Assembly (NCBI GenBank): GCA_030607635.1
Contig: JAUWJP010000129.1
Location: 1 to 5,507 of the forward strand
DNA length: 5,507 nucleotides
Direction of reading: 5' to 3'
DNA from: Candidatus Aminicenantota bacterium
GTDB lineage: Bacteria; Acidobacteriota; Aminicenantia; Aminicenantales; Aminicenantaceae
Of this stretch, positions 1 through 5,507 are shown piece after piece (the stretch's first letter is position 1; each line of letters opens with the position of its first letter). Below the pieces are notes generated by a model. That model searched no databases and was not told the origin of the DNA. It saw only the letters and a program-made list of their open reading frames with translations. The position numbers were made by a program, and so were the translations under genes.

Positions 1-599
1 GGCTCGATGTTTATATAAAATATTACCCGGAAAATGCATCTTCTTTTAAAAGTCAGCTCAGCTTCCTTCTGGGCTTAATTGAATTGGGAGAAGGACAAAT
101 AGATTCCGCAAAGACCAGGCTGGACGAGCTGAACTCCTTATTTCCCGAGCTAGTCCCAAGCGATAAAGAGGGGGCAATATTCAGTGCTAGTTTTCTCCAG
201 GCCGAAATAATGCTTGCCGGAGGCTCCCAAGATAAGGCTGTTTCCGTTTTCGAAAAAGCATCCCCTCCTAGTCCACCTGTGCTTCAAAACACTAGTCAGA
301 TAATAGGCTATAACACACCTTTTCTTAAGGATGTAATAGCTAGAGCGTATCAACAGAAGGGGGATTTAGACAAAGCCATCGCTGAATATGAGCGGCTGAT
401 TACCTTTGACCCAAAAAGTAAGGGCCGATTCTTGATCCATCCCAAGTATCATTACAGGTTAGCCAGATTGTATGAGGAGAAACGCTGGAAAGGCAAAGCT
501 ATCGACCAGTATCAGAAATTCCTCGACCTCTGGAAAAACGCCGACCCTGGTATTTCAAAAGTTGATGAGGCAAAGAAGCGACTTGCCGGTCTCAAGTGA
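1..599 (+). CDS. TPR-repeat protein, C-terminal part (5' truncated by window)
   Basis: The frame is open from position 3 to the TGA at 597-599 and gives 198 visible residues; a TTG at 84 is only an internal leucine codon, because the helical pattern continues upstream of it. The protein is a chain of amphipathic helix pairs typical of tetratricopeptide repeats: about residues 13-50 (ending LNSLFPE), 57-88, 104-138 (clearest: ARAYQQKGDLDKAIAEYERL then FDP) and 146-181 (YRLARLYEEK, then KAIDQYQKFLDLW). TPRs are protein-interaction scaffolds. The tail ADPGI...AKKRLAGLK resembles, from memory, the C-terminus of large Aminicenantes/Acidobacteria proteins in which TPRs follow a Ser/Thr kinase or winged-helix plus beta-propeller module. 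The N-terminal domain that would define the role lies outside the window, so function is unknown. TPR assignment is confident; the missing domain is a guess. Confidence 0.85.
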   Translation, partial: LDVYIKYYPENASSFKSQLSFLLGLIELGEGQIDSAKTRLDELNSLFPELVPSDKEGAIFSASFLQAEIMLAGGSQDKAVSVFEKASPPSPPVLQNTSQIIGYNTPFLKDVIARAYQQKGDLDKAIAEYERLITFDPKSKGRFLIHPKYHYRLARLYEEKRWKGKAIDQYQKFLDLWKNADPGISKVDEAKKRLAGLK

Positions 600-767
600 A
601 ATTGGGGGCATTTTCTATCCTGACGCGAAAAAAGATTATAAAACCATATCCTTTCCCAAAGATCCTGCCGGCATCTTACAAGTTTCCGAGTCTGACCATA
701 TGATTATGGGAATATTACGAGTACAAAATCATCGGAAATTAGAAAAAAAGAAAGCACAAAACGGGGA

Positions 768-780
768 CAGGCTGGAACCT
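768..780 (-). repeat. 13-base element, copy 1 (inverted relative to 3219-3231)
   Basis: CAGGCTGGAACCT, read on the minus strand as AGGTTCCAGCCTG, matches AGGTTCCAGTCTG at 3219-3231 in 12 of 13 positions. The flanks do not match further. This copy lies in ACGGGGACAGGCTGGAACCT, where GGGA (764-767) can also pair with TCCC (780-783). The 'ACGGGGACAGG' string recalls, from memory only, extragenic palindromes linked to REP-associated IS200-like transposases. It may be coincidence. Confidence 0.25.
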
Positions 781-849
781 CCCTAATCATTAATTTATTT
801 CCCCCTTATATCATCGAAAAATAACCCATCGATTCATCTCAAAAGGCGA

Positions 850-878
850 TTGACCTATATTCAGCAAAAATACAAAAT
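850..878 (+). promoter_or_regulatory. weak sigma70-like promoter candidate for the rhomboid gene
   Basis: TTGACC at 850-855 (5 of 6 to TTGACA) is followed after 17 bases by CAAAAT at 873-878 (4 of 6 to TATAAT); TACAAA at 871 with a 15-base spacer is an alternative. It would give a leader of about 190 bases before the ATG at 1076. In AT-rich DNA such pairs arise readily by chance, so this is weak. Confidence 0.2.
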
Positions 879-904
879 TTCATTTTAAATCTTAACCTGG
901 AATG

Positions 905-928
905 TGCAATTAAAGAGGATAAATTGCA
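905..928. repeat. 7-bp inverted repeat, TGCAATT-N10-AATTGCA
   Basis: TGCAATT at 905-911 and AATTGCA at 922-928 are perfect inverted arms with centres 17 bases apart. The pairing does not extend inward or outward. It could be a dimeric regulator site or a weak hairpin in the leader of the rhomboid mRNA, downstream of the promoter candidate at 850-878. No regulator can be named. Confidence 0.25.
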
Positions 929-1058
929 AATCAAGAGACCCTTGCCTGTGTGCTTGCTCCCGGTAACGGTTGTGCACTATACCTAACCCAGTTTAAGATG
1001 AAGTAATTAAAGGATTAATTCTTATCGGCCAGAAGATTTAAAGGAAATGTAAGCGTTT

Positions 1059-1065
1059 AGAAGGA
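1059..1065 (+). promoter_or_regulatory. ribosome binding site of the rhomboid gene
   Basis: AGAAGGA lies ten bases before the ATG at 1076 and supports that start. There is no competing in-frame start with a better site close upstream, and the protein begins with the short polar stretch followed by a first membrane helix that is usual for rhomboids. Confidence 0.6.
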
Positions 1066-1075
1066 AAAAATCAAT

Positions 1076-3199
1076 ATGATTATTCCAATTAGCCATGAAA
1101 GTAACAAAGTTCGAAGGCTTCCCTGGGTATCGTTCTTCATAATGGCATGCTGTTTATTCGTACATATTCTAATATCAGTTGAGATAGGCAAGACGGGCAA
1201 AGAATTAGAAAGCACCGCAAAGGAACTCTTGAATTATTATATCCAACATCCATACCTCAAGCTTGATCCGGAAACTAAAAAGCTGCTTTTTAGAGAACAA
1301 AAAAATGAAGATGTTGAGGAAATGCTCGCCACCTACCGCAGAAGGGAATCTCGTAAAATCCATCTTTTTCAAGATGAGGAACAGCAGAAACTAGATCAAC
1401 TATCTCAGAAGTTGAAAAATACTATAGGTGATGTTCCCTATAGAAAATATGGATTCATTCCAGCCCAAAAATCTTTTATTAGTCTTGTGACCTATATGTT
1501 TATCCATGGCGGATGGCTGCATTTGATCGGAAACTTGCTTCTCCTTTATTTGACCGGTCCTTTCATCGAAGACGTCTGGGGAAGACCCATTTTCACTGCT
1601 TTTTACATCATAGCGGGATTATTTTCGGGTTTTATGTTTTCTCTATATTATCCCAATTCTATGGGCCCGCTGATAGGGGCGTCAGGAGCTATTGCCGGCC
1701 TCATGGGGGCTTTTCTTATAAGATACTGGAGAACCAAAATTAAATTTTTCTTTTTCTTCTTCATCATTCACGGAACCTTCAAAGCTCCCGCCTGGGTGAT
1801 GCTTCCGATATGGCTGGCTTTAGAAATTTTCAGTGCCAATGCTATTGACTCAGTCAATGCTGAGGGTGGCGGTGTAGCCCATTGGGCACATATCTGGGGA
1901 TTTATCCTTGGTGTTGTTGTGGCTGCGGGAATGAAACGTTTCAAGATAGAAGAAAAATATGTTCATCCCAAGATTGAAGCCCAAGTTCACTTTGTAGATA
2001 AAGGGTATAAAGCGTTTGAAGAAGCCACTCAGAAAATAAACGAAGGAAAATCTGATGAAGCATATGCCCTCCTCCTGGTTGCAGCAAGAAAGAATCCTAT
2101 GGATAAGGATGTGGTAGAAGGTCTTTGGAATCAAGGAAAAGAGATAGGAAAGGAAAAAGAAGCGGCAGAATTTTATATCAGAATGATAGAGAGCGAGATA
2201 AGACATGATCTAATGGATGCTGCCTTTGCACATTTTGCGGATTTAAAGGAGAAAGTTCCTCAAGCCTCCATCAGCATGACATGTAAATTTACGCTTATGA
2301 CATATTTGACCGGGCATCAAGATTATAAGGAAGCAAAAGAACTGGCCAGTGAACTTATCGAAGAAGTTGATTTGAATTCATCTCCTGGATTATTGCAGAA
2401 ATTTGCCAGTGCTGCTTCGGAACATAGCCCTGAAATAGCAAAAAAAGTGATTGAACTCTCTCTCAAACATCCGGGAATTACTGATGAGCAGAAGGATGTA
2501 TTAAAGACAAAATTGAAAGAATTACAAAGTAGACTTCCAGAATCTCCTCCCGTAAGCGATATGGGAGAGGCACATGCAGTAGTCAGCAATACAGAACAGC
2601 TAACATCAGAACTCGAAAGCCAGTTGGGGTTAAACCCTGAACCGCAGCCTGCAGTTGAGCCTGAAGGCCAGTCAGAATTAAGTCCTGAAGTCCAGCCTGC
2701 AGTTGAGCCCGAAGTCCAGTCAGAATTAAGTCCCGAAGTGCAGCCTGTTGTTGAGCCTGATAAACCTGAAAGAAGCCCCTCTCCAAATCAGCCCATAATG
2801 GCAATCAAAGCAACTCCATTAAATGTGAAAGATGGGAAAATAGCGTTGAATATGGATCAAATAGGGCAGCAATTGCTTCCACTCAATAAAGTAAAGTCCA
2901 TCGCTGTCGCTGAAATTGCACTTGACCAAGAACTGCCTTTCCTGCTGATTGACCTCTTTATGGATGATCCAAAGACAAAAGATCAGAAGATTCGCACTAT
3001 CAGGCTCTTAAGCACAAGCTTTGATGCGACAAAATTTTCCCCTGGGATTCAAGATCAGCAGGATGCTTTAAAAGTCTTTGTTTCGGTCCTGCTGAAATTA
3101 AGTGGCGCCACTGCTTACGCCGATGAGGACTCAATCCTGCTTGACGCTCCTCAGCGCTTCTCCTCAATAGAGAATTACGAAAAATCAATTTTGTCCTAA
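1076..3199 (+). CDS. rhomboid-family intramembrane serine protease with TPR-like, Pro/Glu-repeat and unknown C-terminal domains
   Basis: This complete 707-residue protein is an intramembrane protease that would cut transmembrane segments of membrane proteins; its substrate is unknown. The rhomboid core covers about residues 14-288. TM1 is about 15-35. The TM2 motif HGGWLHLIGN has H149 and N153, matching the GlpG H150/N154 oxyanion pair. The nucleophile is S203 in GASG (201-204), and the catalytic histidine is H272 in AHIWGFILG, which keeps the AHxxGxxxG pattern. The dyad is intact, so an active protease is expected. Loop 1 (about 36-135) is charged, helical and much longer than in GlpG. Residues about 300-490 are helical and TPR-like (for example EGKSDEAYALLLVAARKNP). 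Residues 519-566 are three 16-residue Pro/Glu repeats acting as a linker. Residues about 574-704 form an alpha/beta domain I cannot name. Bacterial rhomboids are often only 200-300 residues long, so the extensions are notable. The TAA stop is at 3197-3199. The gaps on both sides suggest a gene transcribed alone. Confidence 0.93.
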   Translation: MIIPISHESNKVRRLPWVSFFIMACCLFVHILISVEIGKTGKELESTAKELLNYYIQHPYLKLDPETKKLLFREQKNEDVEEMLATYRRRESRKIHLFQDEEQQKLDQLSQKLKNTIGDVPYRKYGFIPAQKSFISLVTYMFIHGGWLHLIGNLLLLYLTGPFIEDVWGRPIFTAFYIIAGLFSGFMFSLYYPNSMGPLIGASGAIAGLMGAFLIRYWRTKIKFFFFFFIIHGTFKAPAWVMLPIWLALEIFSANAIDSVNAEGGGVAHWAHIWGFILGVVVAAGMKRFKIEEKYVHPKIEAQVHFVDKGYKAFEEATQKINEGKSDEAYALLLVAARKNPMDKDVVEGLWNQGKEIGKEKEAAEFYIRMIESEIRHDLMDAAFAHFADLKEKVPQASISMTCKFTLMTYLTGHQDYKEAKELASELIEEVDLNSSPGLLQKFASAASEHSPEIAKKVIELSLKHPGITDEQKDVLKTKLKELQSRLPESPPVSDMGEAHAVVSNTEQLTSELESQLGLNPEPQPAVEPEGQSELSPEVQPAVEPEVQSELSPEVQPVVEPDKPERSPSPNQPIMAIKATPLNVKDGKIALNMDQIGQQLLPLNKVKSIAVAEIALDQELPFLLIDLFMDDPKTKDQKIRTIRLLSTSFDATKFSPGIQDQQDALKVFVSVLLKLSGATAYADEDSILLDAPQRFSSIENYEKSILS
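2630..2773 (+). repeat. three 48-base tandem repeats inside the rhomboid gene
   Basis: Three in-frame units of 48 bases (2630-2677, 2678-2725, 2726-2773) encode LNPEPQPAVEPEGQSE, LSPEVQPAVEPEVQSE and LSPEVQPVVEPDKPER. The DNA is also close between units, with TCAGAATTAAGTCC(T/C)GAAGT occurring twice, which points to recent slippage or duplication. The Pro/Glu-rich product should be an extended, disordered spacer between the helical region and the last domain. Copy number may vary between strains. Confidence 0.9.
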
Positions 3200-3218
3200 A
3201 ACCCTACGTCATTTTACC

Positions 3219-3231
3219 AGGTTCCAGTCTG
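3219..3231 (+). repeat. 13-base element, copy 2
   Basis: AGGTTCCAGTCTG lies 20 bases after the rhomboid stop and is a 12-of-13 match to the reverse complement of 768-780. The two copies therefore face each other across the rhomboid gene. No direct repeats or transposase accompany them. Confidence 0.25.
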
Positions 3232-3301
3232 CAAGTTCGACATTTTTGTTGAGGGTTATGTTATTTCTTTTTTTCTTCTTTAAAATAATGTAATTTTTAT
3301 C

Positions 3302-3329
3302 TTGAAAATTAATATCAAGAGGATATAAA
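3302..3329 (+). promoter_or_regulatory. sigma70-like promoter candidate for the hydrolase-ankyrin gene
   Basis: TTGAAA at 3302-3307 and TATAAA at 3324-3329 each match the consensus at 5 of 6 bases, with a 16-base spacer. Transcription would begin near 3336 and give a leader of about 47 bases before the ATG at 3383. If this promoter is used, the earlier in-frame ATGs at 3329 and 3332 would not be in the message, which favours 3383 as the start. The region is AT-rich, so chance matches are possible. Confidence 0.4.
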
Positions 3330-3366
3330 TGATGTTTGAGGACATGAGGCGATCCTCAACCTATTT

Positions 3367-3373
3367 GAAGGAG
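3367..3373 (+). promoter_or_regulatory. ribosome binding site deciding the start at 3383
   Basis: GAAGGAG lies nine bases before the ATG at 3383, a near-ideal Shine-Dalgarno site. A rival AGAGGA at 3318-3323 stands eight bases before an in-frame ATG at 3332 and would add 17 residues. The 3383 site is the closer match to the consensus. Confidence 0.6.
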
Positions 3374-3382
3374 ATCAAGCCA

Positions 3383-5507
3383 ATGAGTAAATACCGAGTA
3401 AAAGAGTCATTATATTTTCTCTTGTGTACCCCTAAATTGCTAAGATTTTGGCGTAAGGCCGCCGTCTTAGCTGCAGTTATGTTGGGTATGATCCTACTGC
3501 TTTCCCTTCATTCATTCGCTCGGCAGCGATATCCAGGAGAGCATTGGAAGAATGCCAGCCGCCCGGAGGCGCTGGGCTGGTCGTCGGAGAAGCTTCAACT
3601 CGCAAAAGAACAGTTTGAAAAGATCGGCAGCGCCGCTGTTGTGATTGTTGTCGATGGCCTTATCCTTGACGAATGGGGCGACACTTCGAGGCACTTCCGG
3701 GCACACTCCATGCGTAAAAGCCTGCTTAATGCCATCTTTGGAATTCACGTCCATGAGGGTCATATTGATCTCGAGGCCACATTAGAAGAGCTGGGGATCG
3801 ATGATAACGAACCGCTTACAGCTTCTGAAAAACAAGCCACAATCCGACATCTGCTTAAAGGGAGGTCTGGTATCTATCTTCCGGCTTTGTACCTTGGCGG
3901 ATCGTTTGATAATCCTGCGCGCGGTAGCCACCTGCCGGGAACATTTTTTCATTACAATAATTGGGATTTAAATGTATTGGGGACAATTTTCGAACAAGAA
4001 ACCGGAACCAAGCTCTTCGAAGAATTCAAACGACGCATTGCTGATCCTCTACAAATGGAGGATTTTTCTGTAGAAGATTGCACGTACTTCCGCGGCAGCC
4101 ACGGCGATAACGTGAATACTCGTTTTCCCGCATACCCCTTCCGTATATCGGCCCGGGATTTGGCCCGATTCGGCCTGTTGTATCTCCGTAACGGCCAATG
4201 GCGCGGCCAGGAAATCGTTCCAGCTAAATGGATCAGGGAGAGCTGGACTCCATATTCTGTTTATTACGGAACAAAGACTCTTTACGGTTATACAAATTGG
4301 AGGATGTACCTGAAAGGAAAGCTGCTGCCCGGTGGTCTTAAACTTAAAGACAATGTTTACTGGACCTCCGGCATAAACGTCCATCGACTCTATATAGTTC
4401 CCTGGGCAAATCTTGTTGTCGTCCACCGAGTCAACTCGGATATTCCTCTCCGGAGACCTGGTGTCGAAGAAGTTGATCGTCTGCTGGCTCTTGTCTTGGA
4501 AGCAAAAATACACGACACCGGATTGGCTTTGATAAATGCGGCCAACAAGGGCGATTCTGAGGTAGTTGAAGCTTTGCTGGACAGCGGTGCAGGCATTAAT
4601 GCTAGAGATGAGCAAAATCAAACTGCATTACATTTGGCCGCAAGCAGAGGCCACACTCCCATAGTTAAGCTCCTGCTGGAGCGTGGGGCAGATGTAAATG
4701 CCAAGAATTTGTTCGGACAAACACCTTTGCTTGCGCCCGTGTATCGCGGATCCTTAGATACAGTGCGGGCACTTTTAGATGCGGGAGCTGATGTCGATGC
4801 AAGATCCGGATTTGCTGGCCAAACGCTCCTGCTGGCAGTGTCAAGCGGCCGGACTAAAGTTATGGAAGCGCTGCTGGAAGAAGGTGCGGACGTAAACGCA
4901 AAAGGGGAAGTCTACCATGAGACGGCATTGATGCTGGCTGCTGCAGCCGGGAATACAGCTACAGTGAAGGCCCTACTGGAAAAGGGTGCAGACGTCAAGG
5001 CAGCATCAACAAATGGACGGACAGCCATGATGATGGCAGAGGCGCTAGATCACACCGAAGTCGTGAAACTACTTCAGGAAGCTGGTGCCCCTCGAGAAAC
5101 AGCCTTAGCGCTGCTTCCGCTCGAGGCTTATCTCCCGCGATATTTGGTTGTCAATGCCAAGAAAAGACGACGGTTGAGTTCTCAGGCTGCCCTTGCTCTC
5201 CTGAGCAGGGGAGCGGTGCTCAAGGCTGATGGTGAGATGGCCTTGCTCTTTGCTGCAATGCGAGGCGGTGCTGAAGCCGTAAGCGCATTATTGGACAACG
5301 GAGCAGACGTAAATATGAGGCATGAAGATGGCTGGAGCGGGTTGTTGCGCGCTGCAGTGAACGACCATTCTCCGGTCGCACAGGGTCTATTGGATAAAGG
5401 CGCCAAGGTTGATGCCAAAGAGAAGCTTATGGGTCAGACAGGCTTGATATGGGCGTCAAAAAGCGGCCATGCTGCTACAGTAAAGGTCCTCTTAAAGGCG
5501 GACGCCA
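3383..5507 (+). CDS. exported serine hydrolase (beta-lactamase/penicillin-binding fold) fused to ankyrin repeats, 3' end outside window
   Basis: The frame is open from the ATG at 3383 to the window end (708 residues, no stop). Residues 1-46 look like a long signal peptide or anchor: Lys/Arg-rich up to K25, a hydrophobic core about 26-42, and a possible cleavage after SFA (44-46). Residues about 60-372 are a beta-lactamase-related serine hydrolase: SMRK (S109, K112) is the SxxK nucleophile and base, YNN (191-193) is the YxN motif, WTSG (327-330) sits where the third active-site motif is expected, and ARDLARFGLLYLRNG (about 259-273) is a family hallmark. Members are D-Ala peptidases, esterases or amidases; the substrate here is unknown. 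From about 380 come ankyrin repeats, clearest at 414-446, 447-480, 481-513, 514-546 and 653-686 (TALHLAASRGH, LLLERGADVNAK). The array is broken at about 571-598 and continues past the window. It is likely periplasmic or membrane-anchored. Its DNA looks more GC-rich than the rhomboid gene. Starts at 3329 or 3332 remain possible. Confidence 0.9.
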   Translation, partial: MSKYRVKESLYFLLCTPKLLRFWRKAAVLAAVMLGMILLLSLHSFARQRYPGEHWKNASRPEALGWSSEKLQLAKEQFEKIGSAAVVIVVDGLILDEWGDTSRHFRAHSMRKSLLNAIFGIHVHEGHIDLEATLEELGIDDNEPLTASEKQATIRHLLKGRSGIYLPALYLGGSFDNPARGSHLPGTFFHYNNWDLNVLGTIFEQETGTKLFEEFKRRIADPLQMEDFSVEDCTYFRGSHGDNVNTRFPAYPFRISARDLARFGLLYLRNGQWRGQEIVPAKWIRESWTPYSVYYGTKTLYGYTNWRMYLKGKLLPGGLKLKDNVYWTSGINVHRLYIVPWANLVVVHRVNSDIPLRRPGVEEVDRLLALVLEAKIHDTGLALINAANKGDSEVVEALLDSGAGINARDEQNQTALHLAASRGHTPIVKLLLERGADVNAKNLFGQTPLLAPVYRGSLDTVRALLDAGADVDARSGFAGQTLLLAVSSGRTKVMEALLEEGADVNAKGEVYHETALMLAAAAGNTATVKALLEKGADVKAASTNGRTAMMMAEALDHTEVVKLLQEAGAPRETALALLPLEAYLPRYLVVNAKKRRRLSSQAALALLSRGAVLKADGEMALLFAAMRGGAEAVSALLDNGADVNMRHEDGWSGLLRAAVNDHSPVAQGLLDKGAKVDAKEKLMGQTGLIWASKSGHAATVKVLLKADA

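Larger units (their letters stand above)
600..1075. other. 476-base intergenic region without a convincing gene
   Basis: This gap separates the TPR gene from the rhomboid gene. In the first third, frame 1 stays open past the TPR stop until the TAA at 784-786 (about 60 codons beyond the stop, containing GGIFYPDAKKDYKTISFPKD), but it has no ribosome site or recognisable domain. From about 784 on the DNA is AT-rich with stops in all frames. It holds a 13-base element shared with 3219-3231, a 7-bp inverted repeat and a weak promoter-like pair, described separately. I see no tRNA cloverleaf, no clear riboswitch and no strong intrinsic terminator. Confidence 0.7.

Noticed and set aside
84..86. TTG as the true start of the TPR gene
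   Set aside because: The frame and the helical pattern continue upstream to the window edge and no ribosome site precedes the TTG.
763..807. GGGG...CCCC pairing as a terminator for the TPR gene
   Set aside because: The long version has a 34-base loop with mismatches; the short one (GGGA/TCCC) is 4 bp and is not followed by a proper T run.
1744..1770. T-rich run encoding six phenylalanines in the rhomboid, considered as a frameshift or slippage error
   Set aside because: The frame stays correct on both sides (GASG before, AHIWGF after), and the codons mix TTT and TTC; a Phe-rich stretch before TM5 fits this membrane family.
2583..2804. Minus-strand open frame opposite the Pro/Glu repeats
   Set aside because: Its Gln/Leu-rich repetitive product is the mirror of the tandem repeats in the rhomboid gene; the plus-strand frame carries recognisable domains.
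3200..3281. Possible terminator after the rhomboid gene: AACCCT (3200-3205) with AGGGTT (3252-3257), then a T-rich tract to 3281
   Set aside because: The stem is only 6 bp with a 46-base loop, too weak to call an intrinsic terminator even with the T-rich run.
4049..4621. Minus-strand open frame of 190 codons opposite the hydrolase gene
   Set aside because: The plus strand encodes conserved hydrolase and ankyrin motifs throughout this interval, and the minus product shows no domain; it is a shadow frame.
1..5507. CRISPR array, tRNA, rRNA, transposase or toxin-antitoxin pair
   Set aside because: No regularly spaced repeats outside the 48-base coding repeats, no cloverleaf, and no transposase-like or small paired genes were seen on either strand.

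Overview
The window reads as an ordinary chromosomal stretch of a free-living, probably Gram-negative bacterium, with three protein genes all on the + strand. The style of the genes recalls Candidatus Aminicenantes or Acidobacteriota: a TPR-protein C-terminus ending in an ADPGI...RLAGLK-type sequence, a rhomboid protease carrying helical and Pro/Glu-rich extensions, and an exported serine hydrolase joined to ankyrin repeats. That placement is inferred from protein style only. No RNA gene, CRISPR array, transposase or phage gene is visible.

Layout: (1) positions 1-599 hold the 3' end of a TPR-repeat protein whose start lies before the window. (2) Positions 600-1075 are a 476-base AT-rich gap with no convincing gene, a short element that recurs inverted at 3219-3231, a 7-bp inverted repeat and a weak promoter candidate. 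(3) Positions 1076-3199 encode a complete 707-residue rhomboid-family intramembrane serine protease. It has an intact Ser/His pair, an unusually long first loop, an alpha-helical TPR-like region, three 16-residue Pro/Glu-rich tandem repeats and a C-terminal domain of unknown function. (4) Positions 3200-3382 are a short AT-rich gap with a good promoter candidate (TTGAAA-16-TATAAA). (5) From 3383 to the window end, one open frame encodes an exported beta-lactamase-fold (SxxK) serine hydrolase fused to at least eight to nine ankyrin repeats. Its 3' end is outside the window.

The genes are separated by gaps of 476 and 183 bases and are probably separate transcription units. No shared pathway can be deduced beyond a common envelope theme: a membrane protease, an exported hydrolase, and several protein-interaction repeat scaffolds (TPR and ankyrin). 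The most noteworthy items are the hydrolase-ankyrin fusion and the multi-domain rhomboid. I found no evidence of a defence system or other clearly new multi-gene system.
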